Positions 34,121 through 45,417 of a DNA stretch of 64,000 bases are shown piece after piece. A program made the position numbers and the translations under genes. The notes under the pieces were generated by a model. The model did not search any database, was not told where the DNA came from, and saw only the letters and a list, made by a program, of their open reading frames with translations. This DNA comes from Pezizomycotina sp. ARF18 (taxonomy: Eukaryota; Ascomycota), in assembly GCA_002224055.1 (NCBI GenBank), contig AZLU01000150.1, positions 1 through 64,000 of the forward strand, read 5' to 3'. How positions within the stretch are numbered: position 1 is the stretch's first letter; every line of letters starts with the position of its first letter.

Positions 34121-35514
34121 CTCCTTTACAAGAAAAAATGATAAAAAGCAAACTTAAAAATTTTTTAGAGAAAAAAAAGTTTTAAGCTCTTCAGTTTTTA
34201 TTTTCGACAATATGGAAATGCGTTATAGCGTTCTTTTGAGCCTTATAATATGAACTTCGTACGGCTACTAAGTAGAATATTAAACTTTAGGATTATTTCT
34301 TCTTTAATAAGGAAATAAAATATATCCTTATTAACTTAGTTTCCCTCCTAAGTATTATAAAATCTATCTTCTCAACGTGACGTAATCCTACCAATCCTTC
34401 TTTAATATCTAGACCGATATAAATGTGCTCACCATAGCGTTACTTCGAGGACCCTGGATCGAAAAGGCTTAGTATCCAGACCTGGTAAAATTACGGCCTT
34501 ACTATATTAATAGTACTAGCCGACTTGTAGGATATCCAAATTCAAACGCTTTGTGCTTATACGTAGAAGCGATATTAAAATAATAGTCAGTTTTTTTTAC
34601 CGAGGGCAGACATTTCATTAATTTATTCTTTATGACGCACTTTCCCCTTAGCCGTCTAACTGTCCTAGCCATTATCAAATAAAAATTTTATCGCTAGAAT
34701 ATAAGAGTAACGAGGCTGAATGAAGGCTCATATATACCTATAAAGGTTAAGGTATAAGCAGTCGCAAAACGTAAAAATTCGAATACTACGTCTTGCATTA
34801 AGTTCTCTGCACAGGTAACGCCTATAAGCTTATCCCGCCTGCGGGTAATTTGTGCCGAAAATCTTTCGGAAAACGAGGACATTTATACCACTGCAGTACG
34901 TACTTGTACGATAACCAAGCTCCGAAAGAGCAGAAAAATTGGCTGTGAAAGCATAGGGTTGACAAATGCGTTCCAAATCCCAATAGTTTACTTGTTAGCC
35001 ATTCGCGGGAGTTTTAGTATAAAACGCTTGGTAACTTCTAATTATCGTTAGTTTCGTAATAAAAGAAAGATATCTCTTGAGCGGCCCCAGAAAAACGATC
35101 GTAGCCATAGACTTCTTCAAGAACGTGACCATGTAAAAGGGAAAGGTAGCAACTAGTAGCTGTACATGTGTGGATAAACCTCGAAGACGTGGTGGACTCG
35201 GAGGATGGGCCAGCGCTTTAGCTCGAGTTTTTCGGGCTTGTGTTTACTTTAAATCCAACAAAGTGACAATATGACCTAGATACGGGCCAAGCTGATGTAT
35301 TTTTATTATATGCCGTATTGAATTTTCTCTTTTCCGTTTATGTATTTATACATTCATTCGTTCTCCAAAAACGGAAAAAATGAACAAATAAATAAATACA
35401 TAAAAATAAAATCAAAATCAAAAATTAGGTGAGGGTTTGTAAATACCTCCTCTTTCGGTTTTCGGCTGCCGGTAAGGTAGAAGACTGCAAACCCAACCCA
35501 TAGCTTGCAATACA
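34121..35514. other. Intergenic, AT-rich
   Basis: No supported coding signal on either strand; short frames only. Confidence 0.4.
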
Positions 35515-35742
35515 TTATCTAACAAAGTAGCTACGATGAGATGCCAATTCCAACGACCGATTCAGGTTTATAAATGACTCCATATTAATCAGGTATTTCC
35601 TTTTGAATTTAAGGACTTTTCCAGCTTCCAGCACCGCTTTCTTGGCGGAAGTCGTTATTTTCTGCGCATTTAGTGGGCTGCAGCCTCCCAGCATTGAAAA
35701 ATCCAGTTTACGCGGCGAAAAGCGACACCTCGGAAACAACAA
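35515..35742 (-). CDS. Short coding relic, CGAxKVLKF family, copy 2
   Basis: A 75-codon minus frame contains KKAVLEAGKVLKFKRKY. The core carries a 6-7 base insertion relative to the other copies. Only the core motif is shared, so membership is likely but not proven. Confidence 0.35.
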   Translation of the reverse strand: MLFPRCRFSPRKLDFSMLGGCSPLNAQKITTSAKKAVLEAGKVLKFKRKYLINMESFINLNRSLELASHRSYFVR

Positions 35743-35997
35743 AAAATTTGCAAAAATCTAACATCCTCATACAAAACAAAAATTAAAAAAAAAAAAAAAA
35801 AAAATTCGAACCTCAATACCTCGAACAAACAACGCTAAGAGCCCCCGGTTACGTTACACAAAAAATATTATCAAAAAAGAAAACTACATATTATGAGACT
35901 ATTGGGTCGCGCAAGCTGGACTACCCACAAGTAAAAAAAGGCCGCCCCCCGCGTGAATCCAGAAAAAGTGTGAACCCGTGATAAGAGTCGAACTTTC

Positions 35998-36029
<32 letters not shown>

Positions 36030-37149
36030 AATGAGGATAACGCCATGTGACTAATTCTCACTTATATGTTTTATTTGACATGCCTACATTCATTTGGACT
36101 GCAAAGACGTTTTCAAGCAATGAAGCAAGACGATCCATACAGGGGACTGAACCAAGGCCACAGCTATTTCATGCAGTTGTTGGACTATTCTTAGCTAACA
36201 CTGACTTGTGCTATAAACAATTCGCCATAACTGACCTTATCTAACCCAAATATATTTACCCTTAATAGCGTTTTTTTTTTTTTTGTTCCTTCTGTTTATT
36301 CATTTTTTCTCCCTTGGAAGAAAAGCCCCGCAGCCCCCATCCCCTACGATACTAGTATGGTTTCTTCAACTTCTCTTATCTGCACTCCACGCTACAAGCA
36401 TGGCTCTGTATAGGACAGATTCTGGGAATAAAAAAAGGCTCTATTGAAACATTCCCATTTGCAATCGCTTTATTCACAGTATCTACTGTATACTGGTAAT
36501 ACTGTTCGTTGGCCTTGCATTTTCACAATTGAGTATAGTTTAAGGCTCTTATCGTGAAACACCGCACAGCTTATTATCTTTCGGGGCCATTGTTGAATAA
36601 ATTAATTTAACCGTTAGGGCATCTATGGCATTATATAGCTGTCTCCCTCTTGCGGACCGGTCTGTTCTTTTTCTTCGGTACACATTCTCACGGGTCATGT
36701 TGATGACGGTCCTGATGACGAGGACGTCGAAGACTGTGATCTCGCCGAATCCTGCGAAAAAATCGGCCGTTTGGTAAGGGTCTGGTCGTGGGGACAGTGG
36801 ACGGTTAAGATCACGGTAGACAGGGCGTTGTGTGCTTACCCACGTCTTACGTTACGATCCGTTCGTGCTAAGTACGGCAAACAAGACCTTCGCGTCCCAC
36901 CGAAAAGAGGTGGTTTTGGCATTTTATCAGATAATATTTACGGAACAAAACCCGATTCAAAAAGCCGCACAGGTTCCTCGATTTACTCTTATATACAGGT
37001 CACGGAAAGCGGAAATACTTCTACAAAAAAGGTTCTCCTGGTCAGTATTGACCTTGCCTACACCAAAGCAGTATATACCCTAGAAGTTACCGTTGTCTAC
37101 CCAGATGGACCACTCCGCGCCTTCCGTTCGTGTGTGATCCTAACGCTGT
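35743..37149. other. Intergenic, with an A-run and T-runs
   Basis: A-run at 35,786-35,803 and T-runs at about 36,000 and 36,270. From 36,771 a 204-codon plus-strand frame runs antisense to the signal-peptide gene at 37,378; it is judged a chance frame (see rejected items). Confidence 0.4.
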
Positions 37150-37378
37150 TCAGACCGGCGGGCAAGTACACCGGATTCTATTGCAGCAGCGGTGGTCGAC
37201 TCCCGCGAACCTTCCTCGCGGCGTGCGTGCGGCGAAACACATCTGCAGATAAGGTGGCCTCGATGATGCGGCACCGTCGCACCTGGCCGGGCGGGCATCC
37301 GCTTTCGGTGGCGGGAGCGGCGAGCGCGGTATGGAAAAGCGCGGCGGCGGCGAGGAGGGAGATGCTGATGAACTTCAT
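37150..37378 (-). CDS. Small Cys-rich secreted peptide
   Basis: ATG at 37,378 opens a strong signal peptide (MKFISISLLAAAALFHTALA) followed by APATESGCPPGQ. One frame change at about 37,270 leads to a cysteine-rich tail with C-D-G-A, M-C-F-A and RCCNRIRCTCPPV, ending at 37,150. A TATA box lies about 125 bases upstream. The unshifted frame also stays open for 66 codons, so the cysteine-rich reading is an inference, supported by a similar C-C then C-x-C end in the gene at 58,640. Likely exported from the cell; role unknown. Confidence 0.5.
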
Positions 37379-37502
37379 TCTGTGATTTGGTAGATCCGTA
37401 GAGAACGGTGTTTGCTGTACGTAGTATGGTATCGGTGAGTTAATGGAAAGGAAGGTGATAATGGTGTGTTGAAAAATTGGCGTTGGGGGAGTTCCACGGG
37501 GC

Positions 37503-37510
37503 TTTTATAT
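37503..37510 (-). promoter_or_regulatory. TATA box of the 37,378 gene
   Basis: TATAAAAG-like box (minus strand reads TAATATAAAAGCCCC) about 125 bases upstream of the start codon, with a CA-rich leader between. Confidence 0.55.
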
Positions 37511-38230
37511 TATCACGACCCAACAGGACGACAAATCATGAACTTGAGAGGGAAAATAAAGACACCAAATCTCACGGGGCATGCGCTCTTTCTCACTATT
37601 ATACCCAGTTACCGTTTATTGTAGGGACGGAATTACTGACTCTCGGAGCTGCGAAGGAAATCTTCAGATAAACCCGCGATTCACCAAGGTCTACGGAAAG
37701 CAATCTTGAAAATCGGTGCGCCAGCAATTTCTGCACAGCGAAAGGGCGGAACGGGAAATACAAAAGCTTCTTGGACGTCTCGGTTATTTCCCATCTTGCT
37801 TACCTGCTGCGAACGTTGGGCTCTGGTGTGTTACGTGGTTCGCTAACGTTTTCAAACTTTATAAAATGAAATAAAATAGGTTTCATCATTGGCATGGATG
37901 CCAGGGTCGGAAATACCTACGTACATGTTCCAAATATCAGGCACAAATTTTTTTTGGGACCTTACGTTTTCGAGCGACGTCGCGAATTTTGCTAGCGAAC
38001 GTTTTCGCTAACCGCGACGACATTCAGAATGATCTCCTGAGATCGAGATGAAGGGCAGTGAAGAGCACTTTCTAGAAGGCAAACCTCATACGCGCTCAAG
38101 AATTGACCGCTTTGCAAAATAAGGTATTCTGGCCGAGAGCGAATGGACTTCCTGTGAATGATTGGGGGCGTGACCCACGAATCCCGACCCAACCGACCTA
38201 ATTGCGATCCCTTCTCCATATAGCTATTCT

Positions 38231-38412
38231 CTATCGAAGCGTATTGATTGAGATATCATTCTCTTCAATTTTCAACACTTTTCTAGCACCGCTGCCACCC
38301 AAGCTCCCTATAGAAATCAGGCCTTTCGGTTCGAATGTCCCCTCGCGATTGTAAATGTGCCAACTGTCCGGTACTTCGATACAACGTTGGTCAAAAGTTG
38401 GATTCCCGCACT
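38231..38412 (-). CDS. CGAxKVLKF-family exon, copy 3, best preserved
   Basis: After an acceptor-like TTTTTAAG the minus strand reads without a break: CGNPTFDQRCIEVPDSWHIY, NREGTFEPKGLISIGSLGG, SGARKVLKIEENDISINTLR, then TAG at 38,231. About 60 residues with two cysteines and a natural stop. The uninterrupted frame and its match to copies 1 and 4 on both sides of the core make this the reference copy. No signal-peptide exon was found upstream, where an AAAAT repeat lies. Family not recognised. Confidence 0.55.
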
Positions 38413-38465
38413 TCCTTAAAAATGCAAATAAAAAGAAGCGGGAACTCGAAAGAAACGGCGTAAAT

Positions 38466-38492
38466 TCGAAGACCTTTTCAGAATAGCATATA
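38466..38492 (-). CDS. CGAxKVLKF-family relic, copy 10, very short
   Basis: The minus strand reads CYSEKVFEFTPFLSSS; KVF and PFLS match copy 8. Too short to call alone. Confidence 0.25.
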
Positions 38493-38521
38493 ATATATTT
38501 CCTTTCCTATCTTGAGGTAGA

Positions 38522-38562
38522 ACTAAAAAAATAAAAAAAAATAAAAATAAAATAAAAATAAA

Positions 38563-38593
<31 letters not shown>

Positions 38594-38625
38594 TAAAAAT
38601 AAAAATAAAAATAAAATAAAAATAC
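38522..38625 (+). repeat. AAAAT simple repeat
   Basis: About 20 units of AAAAT/AAAAAT. It creates an artificial minus frame of repeated L-F-L-F. Confidence 0.85.
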
Positions 38626-39055
38626 AAAAAAGGAAGGGCAAGAAACGGAAGAAAGGCCTTCGTGGAAAGCCTTGGGAAACGCTATTGGAAATGTTTCTCA
38701 CCCACACTCAAATTCTACCAGTTTGGAGCCTTTAACACGCATTCAGCCCCATTGGCGTTGCACGTATATGCAACAACTTGAATACGTAGTTTGTTATTAT
38801 GTTAGTAGGATCGCCGTATAGAGAATTACAATACCGTAACAAACTGGCGAATAAGAATGTATAATAATAGGAGTATGATAAGGATTTGGACGATGCTTAT
38901 TTTCTCATGTAAAAGTCTGGAAAGCTCACCAAAAATATACTTATAGACGAGTACATACTTATTCGTTGCTGCATCCTTATTCACCAGGTTTTACGGTATT
39001 AGAGCGACGCGATCGATTCTGCTAGTTTCTGTCATCTGGGTGTTACGGCTAGATT

Positions 39056-39165
39056 TTATCCTTTTAAACAGCGTACCAATTTAGGTAGTTTCAACGATAA
39101 TTTTCCTTGAAATTTGAAGAGTTTTTCAGCACCGCATTCGACATATGTGGCACCCCTTCATTGGT
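39056..39165 (-). CDS. CGAxKVLKF-family relic, copy 4
   Basis: The minus strand reads ATYVECGAEKLFKFQGKLSL followed by KLPKLVRCLKG and a stop at 39,056. The Q-G-x-x-S after the core matches copy 1. Confidence 0.42.
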
Positions 39166-39637
39166 TCGTTATCGCTGTCCTGGCATAATGATTGGACCGT
39201 GACGGTTGTGTTATAGTGGAAACGGACTTTACGTATTTCCTCTTGTATCTTTTTGTTGAAGCAGTTGCAGCGAAACCAGAAAGATGATTTATAGGTGCAA
39301 AGTTTGAGGTTCGCCCCAGAATTGTTATGTATTAGTATATTTCCTTAGCCGAGAACAGCACGCACTTTCCAAATAGTAGTATATGGTACTTCATATTTCA
39401 CCCGCTTTCGAGATCTGGGGACTTTCCCAGCGGAACTTAGTTATAAAAGGACCCCGCTGGCCCCTAAATTTTTGCGCTTAACCTTTATAGAATCATCGAT
39501 TAAATCCTTGAGGTATAATTATATTCATGAGATTCGTATTCCACTGTTTCCATTTTTTTGTTTGGGAGGACCGCGAGCGGCGTTCGAGAGGCTCCGCGAG
39601 GGAGTCTCGTTAAGGAATATTCGTTGACCTGACAGCT

Positions 39638-39680
39638 TCAGAAAAGCAGGACTTTCATAGCACCGCAGGGATGAGGCTCT
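39638..39680 (-). CDS. CGAxKVLKF-family relic, copy 6
   Basis: The minus strand reads HPCGAMKVLLF then a stop, at the end of an open frame from 39,865. A further, weaker copy (SAGKVP) lies at 39,413-39,435. Confidence 0.3.
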
Positions 39681-39871
39681 TCTCTGGTGTACCTTAATTT
39701 CGAAAGAGTCAGCTCTTCCGATTTGTGCGAAAAACGACCGCTGCTCGAATGACCCAATAAGAGCGATAGACAATTGTAATTGAACAAGATTTCATAACGA
39801 TATTTACAATTACAAGTTTCAGTGTGAACACAAGTATGCTTTATTACGGCCTTTCCCAGATTCATTTGCCC

Positions 39872-40025
39872 TCAAGAGCAAGCATCGCTCGAGGAATGCT
39901 GAACAGAAGGCTGACAAGAATGTGTGTCCTGTTTTGGTATAAAGCGAACAATCTCTCTGAATTTCAAGACTTTTCCAGCACCGCATTTCAATTTCCTATC
40001 CAGGAGAAGTTCGCCTTAACACGAG
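39872..40025 (-). CDS. CGAxKVLKF-family relic, copy 7
   Basis: The minus strand reads KLKCGAGKVLKFREIVRFIP, continues to QDTHSCQPSVQHSSSDACS and stops at 39,872. Just upstream in another frame is NFSWIG, comparable to LISIG of copy 3, implying one frame change. Confidence 0.42.
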
Positions 40026-40285
40026 ACAATAAGCAAAAAGTAACAAGGATTTCCCGAACGGTTCGTTTTTCGCTTTTACTGACAAGAGCTTCCAATATAC
40101 CTTTATTTTCAATCCATTTTTTCTTAAGGCATAGAAGTTTCGACAATTTTTTTGCTCTCCATCTCGCCTACTCGCTCTATTTACCTAAAAGACTTTTCCT
40201 TAGTTTAGCTATAAAGCTCGGAAAGGTTCAGTCAACAAAGCATCCTAGCTCGGGAGAAGAGAAGTTTCAACCAATCGGAGTCTAT

Positions 40286-40402
40286 CTACCTTTTTAAAGT
40301 CGGCAGCGAAAAACTTGCATCTAGATTACCATTTGAAAGAAAAGGGCTCAACTTTTTGAAGACTTTTCTAGCGCCGCGGTCCCGACAATCACGGGAAGTT
40401 TT
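40286..40402 (-). CDS. CGAxKVLKF-family relic, copy 8
   Basis: The minus strand reads CRDRGARKVFKKLSPFLSNG and ends DASFSLPTLKR with a stop at 40,286. G-A-R-K-V matches copy 3. Confidence 0.38.
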   Translation of the reverse strand, partial: KTSRDCRDRGARKVFKKLSPFLSNGNLDASFSLPTLKR

Positions 40403-40455
40403 TAGAAAAGTGTGTCGCAACTTTTATGCCGTTAGCTCGGTTTCAAACATTTTGG

Positions 40456-40709
40456 GGATAATGGTGTAAATCTCCCCCTGATCCACCTCGACAAAAAAAC
40501 ACTATATATATTAAAAAAATTTGGGTACGAATCAATTAGTTTATAAGAGGGGACCCTTAGAACGTAATAAAATATAGGTATTTAACGCGCGGCGTGAGCG
40601 CTGAGGTCAAACGTAAAATATCGGATAACGGTGGGAATCTCACCCTTATCCAGCCCGGTTTTTTAATATTTTGGGTGGATAACGGTTGAGATTTCTTTCC
40701 CCCTTATCC
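40456..40709. repeat. Three imperfect GGATAA...TTATCC palindromes
   Basis: Copies at 40,456-40,484, 40,623-40,651 and 40,677-40,709. Each begins GGATAA and ends TTATCC or GATCC, around AATCTC-like centres; the middle copy pairs GGATAACGGTG with CACCCTTATCC apart from one base. They could form hairpins or be paired sites for a GATA-type factor. Role unknown. Confidence 0.55.
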
Positions 40710-41318
40710 CCTGGAAAAAATTTTGCTGTGGTTTTGTGTTGCATCACCTATAGAAAAAACTTTTGTCAGGTTTGGTACACCATACAGCACCACTGTGTTG
40801 GCTGGAACGCACCAATCACTTCCCCCCCCCCCCCCCTAAAAAAATACGGGAACAATCTAATTGCGATAGTAATGAGGCTGCTCGGTAAGGCTTCCGATAT
40901 TAGGCGATAATGTGGGTAGGCAAACCCAGACGAGGTCCCAAGTTGGATGAAATAGACTTTTTAGCCATGGAAACTCAAAGATATATAATATACTCTTGTG
41001 ACTTTGGTTGCTCTTCGTCTTCACGTTCTCCATACATTTCCAAAATTGCTTTGAAGTCGATTCTCCGGAACGATCTTGAAGACGATGGAATTGGTAAGTG
41101 AACTTGCTTGGTATTTTCAGCTCGTGAGACGTCTTTAAATAGAGAGTATGGATCGCTTTAAGCCTTTAAGCCTTATTCCCCCCGGACAATCCGCGAAAAG
41201 GGTCAGGCATTTAAGTGTCTATATCTGGACATTATCCATGCCGTTCAGCTGAACGTGACGGCAAGCCCACTCTTCAGCGCTATATCCGATAAGTTCACAG
41301 TCAAGCCACCCGATAGCC
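40710..41318. other. Intergenic with a C-run
   Basis: A run of about 15 C at 40,822-40,836. Short frames only. Confidence 0.4.
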
Positions 41319-41840
41319 ATGTCTCTACCGACGCTACCTCTGGAACTCCTCCAGCAAATCATCAACAACCTTCCTTAGGAATGCGCCGTCCAGTGCCTCC
41401 GCACTTCGCTCCGCCGTCATATCCCACCCGCAGAAGCCGAAAACTGGCGACCAACGCGGTGGTCGGCTTCTATGGAACAACATTTTCTCTCCCGATTACT
41501 ACGCGATATGCCAATCAACATCCGCAGAACGCACGTGGCGTGTAGTTCATGCTTTAGGACAAGAGAGGTGTGGGCACCTCAGATACGCAGGGAGGTTCTG
41601 GAGAATTATACATGGCTGGAGCACGCTTTCGGTCCGTGCAAGCATTGCTCGTGGAGGTTTGAGGTAAAGGAGAGTACGGAGGCGCCGGGGTTGATAGACT
41701 GGATGGGTATTACTTTTAAGGCAATGGTCGAGAAGGCTGCGATGTGGCAGGTCTGCTATGTGGAAGGAGAAGTCTTTCGATATGTAAGAAAGGGTCTGAT
41801 CACCGATAACTTATCTCTCTTAACACATCGGATCCACTGA
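41319..41840 (+). CDS. F-box protein, short, with two CxxC pairs
   Basis: ATG at 41,319 opens a clear F-box (MSLPTLPLELLQQIINNLP), followed in the same frame by a TAG and then ECAVQCLRTSLRRHI, the second half of the F-box. The TAG fits a CAG-to-TAG change of RIP type. The rest is open to 41,840 and carries ACSSCFRTREVWAPQIRRE and PCKHCSWRFEVKE, two CxxC pairs as found in many short fungal F-box proteins, then GITFKAMVEKAAMWQVCY. F-box proteins recruit substrates to SCF ubiquitin ligases through Skp1; the substrate here is unknown. The stop may make it a pseudogene. Confidence 0.6.
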
Positions 41841-42584
41841 TAATCATGGTGAAATATCAGGCTGCCAGTGAGATAACCAGCCTTCCAAGCGAAGGCGTAA
41901 AGGACTTCCCAGCTAGTCTAGACCCATCAAGGATCCCGAAAGAAGACAGGAGCAGCGATATATGTTTCCCATTGGCTCGTCTACATGGTGGCCTGCAAGC
42001 CGAATGAGAGATAATACCGATACGGCGATAGTCACTAGCCAATCGGCAAAATTAGGCTATGGGAGGAGATAGCTAAATCTATAAAAATTCCCTGTTCGAT
42101 TTTTATTCGCGTGTGAGACTATTTTTGTGACCCAATCGAAAAACAATTTATACGTGTAATACGATTTTTAGAGAACAGCTTCAGCTATGAATTTGCGAAT
42201 TTTTTCGTGCTGTCGCGAAGCTGCGAGTCAAACGTATAAAATCTCGATTGACAGCGGTGCACTGAGGTACGTGATATCCAAGACAGTTATAAGTCAAAGA
42301 TTCCTCTTGTGAAACGGTCAAAGTGAAGAATCAATCATACGTAAACCGTATTTTCCGTCATATAACAACTAGTATAAATTGATAAGCCAGGCTCTTCTAA
42401 GAACCCGTTTATACCCTACGATCTATTTTCCAAGGAGTTCTAAAGGAGTATCAATATCCGCGACAACAGGCAGCACAGCTTTTAAAAAGCCTTGTCTACG
42501 ATCGGAGGTTTTCCAGATCCCCGGTCAAGCGATTAACCGAAAAAACAAAAAAATCTTTTTTTTTTTTTCCGTAAAGACCTAGAC
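41841..42584. other. Intergenic
   Basis: No supported coding signal; T-run just before the next start codon. Confidence 0.4.
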
Positions 42585-43842
42585 ATGCGCAATCCCGCGG
42601 CTTATCTGCCACCCCCAATCCCAGACTCCTTGATCAACACGTTACTCGACTCTCTCTCGTTCCATTACCGACATCTATATCCTGCCCGAAGGTCAACGCC
42701 GTATACCACTCCGTCTACATACTATCCTTTGATCGGGGTACAATCCCTGGATACCCAAACGTCGATTCACTCATCCTCCGCGTCGCAGGCGGCATCTCCC
42801 CGTATAAAAACTGAGAATGAATCCGCAGTCATAAATGGCTAACCCGCAATGTGCCGTCTATGCCCGTACCTGCGGTAATCCACCATGATTCGACGACGGA
42901 TAACCCTCTGGGATACGAATACGAACTCATGATCTGTGCACCGGGGGTTACGCTTACAGATATCTTCGTAGATTTACCGCGCGAGGAGCAGGAGGATATA
43001 ATTTCGCAGCTGGTCGATATACTTGCGGAACTACATCGGCATAAATGGTCACATATCGGGGGTTTGAGATTGAGTCCCGATGGGGAAATCGATCCAGGAC
43101 CGGTTCTGGAGGAGAATTTCTGGCACCAGCCTGAAATCGAAGAATATTGGAGCGATTATCCTACAGCTACGACAGAAACCTTAAACATTAACGGCCCATA
43201 TGCGGGTACGTTGAGTATATATCAGCTCACATCGAGCGGTATATTTTCGCTATCAAAACACACGATGCGCTGGAATTTATGCGGGACGTAGTACCGCGTC
43301 TCGAAGGGTTCATCCGAAATATCACGCGACGGAAAGACGAGTTAAATAACGTTAAGCTCAGACTCGCGCATAAGGACCTACACTTCGGTAACGTCATGTA
43401 CGATACTTCTGCGAAGAAGATTACGGCGATATTAGATTGGGAGTTCGCTGGTGTTGTGCCGTATCCACAGTGGGATCCGTCGCCGGTGTTCTTGGCGTGT
43501 TTACCGTTGGATGATGGCTGGCTAGCACGGAGGGACAGGAATAAGGAGGTTTTTAAGAGGATAGCGAGAGAAAAGGGATACAAAGTATTGCTAGATGACG
43601 CGGAGTATACTAGCTTTTTACAGGAGCACATGCAACTCGCGCAGAGTTTTTTGCGGGATATATGTCAAGCCGCACCGCGAGGGGAGAGGGAGGGAGATTG
43701 GATACAATTGAAGCAGAGCCTAATAGAGCACGTTGCAGCACTTGAGAAGGGACAAAGTCGCCGAGGAAGAACGTCTATTAATATTAGAGGATTATTCAAC
43801 TACGTTGTGCCAAGGAGGATGCTAGTGGCTAAAGCAATGTAG
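42585..43842 (+). CDS. Aminoglycoside phosphotransferase (APH)-like kinase
   Basis: ATG at 42,585 gives MRNPAAYLPPPIPDSLINTL. Following frames give KVNAVYHSVYILSFDRGTIP (N-lobe start), ENESAVIN then WLTRNVPSMPVPAVIHHDS (the linker after the helix typical of the family), and ELMICAPGVTLTDIF. The catalytic region is intact: LRLAHKDLHFGNVMYD holds the H-x-D-x4-N Brenner motif, and AILDWEFAGVVPYPQWDPS the metal-binding D-W-E. The C-terminal end (IRGLFNYVVPRRMLVAKAM) is at 43,842. Fungal members of this family are small-molecule or unknown-substrate kinases and need not confer drug resistance. About four single-base frame changes, one clearly in a T run (I-N-W-L). About 410 residues. Confidence 0.72.
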
Positions 43843-44023
43843 TTACGAGGCTACACTGCACTTTCACATTCGTTTCTCCCGGTTACCCGTTATGTTGTAC
43901 ATATATGAAATCACGAAGAGATAGTATACTTTGCTATCGTGCTATGAATTTAAAGCATAAACTAGAGAGAAGCACAGAACTACAAAAACGATACAATCAC
44001 GCAAGAAACTAATTCCTATTCTA

Positions 44024-45417
44024 CTAATTCCGCTGCTGCTGCCACTTCTGATGGCTGCGGTGTACTACTCTCCGCCGCCGTTGCGCGGCACTAGCATCGC
44101 TAACTTCGTTGATAACACCGCCGCACTGCTTATTGATCGCCTGGTACACTTTGTCGATCGACTCGCCGAGCTTGTCGGTTTGGCCGCTCTTAATCGCTTG
44201 CTGGATTATCGCATCTATCAACGAGTCAACCTGTCTGAATCGCACATGCGGCTATGGGCACAGGTGGCTGACTCATCGCAGGCTGAGCGGCGGTCTGCTG
44301 GCTGGTAGAGTCTTGGGAAGTGGCAACTTGAGCAGTAGGATCCTGAGAAGCGGCCGCTTGTGCGGTAGGTTGCGTAGCGGCGTCTTTGGCGGTATCGGAA
44401 CAGGGGGATTTTGGTATTTGGATCTTGAGCTGGAGAATTTCGCGTCGCAGGATCCTGCGGAGGAGGTTTGGGCATTAGGGTCCTGGGTTGGGGGTTCTGA
44501 GGCGGCGGATTTTGAGCATCAGGGTCGGGGTGGCTGCTGGCTGAGCGTTCGGATCCGGAACAGCAACATTCTGCGCCGCCGCATCCTGAGCCGGGTCTTG
44601 AGCAGGAGCGGCTTGGGCGTTGGGATCTTGCGCAGGAGCGGCCTGAGCATTTGGATCCTGAGCAGCAGTATCAGCTGCCGCCGACGGCGCAGCTGCAGCA
44701 ACTTGCGGCTGTTGATTATATGCAATATTGGTAATAATAATCTCATCGACGTCGTCTTTATCCCTCTTCCTGAGAACCATCGGAGCGGCCATCATGCCAA
44801 CCTGGAACGGGCTGCTACCGATACTAGAAAAGATACTACCAGCGCGTCTCCACGGTCGAATGAGGCGGTGAGACCGTTACCATTTGAATCGGCTCCGGGC
44901 AGCTCACTATGTGCTGCCCCGTATACGTGCATTGCGGTCCTCCGAACCACCAAATTGTTGCTCGCACCCGCCGATCCTTGCGCGAGGCCTACCTGAGGCA
45001 ACGTCATGGTAATAGCTCCAGAGACAGCGGATATCGTAAGCGTGAGGTCGCCCAGGAACGCAAAGTTGAGCTTATCGGCGTCGTGGTTGAAAGTGTTCTT
45101 GTTGCCCCCCATTTTCGGATTCCACCACCCGCGACCTGGTCGCTCTGTGTCGACCGACGGAGAAAACGAGCTTCGAGCTGAAGCTCTTGACATCGCCTAT
45201 GTTGTTGCGGTGGTCCCTATCCTGCCCGTCTGTAATACTCATGTCGGTTACGCGGAACTGACCGGACGTAAGAAGCGCACCCCATGACGACTGGATGTCG
45301 TTGCTCAGTTTGAATGTGACACCGTTATCGTGGTATGAGAAGCGCTTTTGAAGGTTTGTGTGGTGAGGGTTTCGCGCGGCGAGAGCAGCCGTGACGTACT
45401 TTGCCAGAGGCGCCATT
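44024..45417 (-). CDS. Unnamed fungal protein with NNWWFGG core and D-P-N-A-Q repeats
   Basis: Start MAPLAKYVTAALAARNPHHT at 45,417. A beta-rich domain follows (NGVTFKLSNDIQSSWGALLT, NFAFLGDLTLTISAVSGAIT, GLAQGSAGASNNWWFGGPQC). The NNWWFGG-x-x-C segment is of a type I associate with unnamed ascomycete proteins. LVVSFLVSIG and GMMAAPMVLRKRDKDD lead to a low-complexity tail with ten-residue repeats (QDPNAQAAPA twice, then variants to about 44,330), and the end is a basic helix (SLIDAIIQQAIKSGQTDKLG to 44,024). Frame changes at about 45,155 (T run), around the NNWWFGG part, at 44,820 and in the tail. No catalytic residues are recognised. The leader holds a GAAA microsatellite. Confidence 0.5.

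Noticed and set aside
36771-37385. 204-codon open frame on plus strand
   Set aside because: Its 3' half is antisense to a strong signal-peptide gene (37,378 minus, with TATA box); it has no intron, family or start-context support, so it is probably a chance frame.
38329-38345. B-box-like GGTTCGAATG as a tRNA
   Set aside because: No A-box or cloverleaf arms at proper distance; the stretch is coding in copy 3 of the short family.
38507-38707. Repeated L-F-L-F minus frame
   Set aside because: Direct translation of the AAAAT simple repeat.
33994-40402. Recurrent GACTTTTCCAGCACCGC block as a CRISPR-like array
   Set aside because: Spacing is irregular (about 230 bases to 2.7 kb), one copy lies 10 kb away inverted, and changes follow codon positions; a eukaryotic coding family explains it better.
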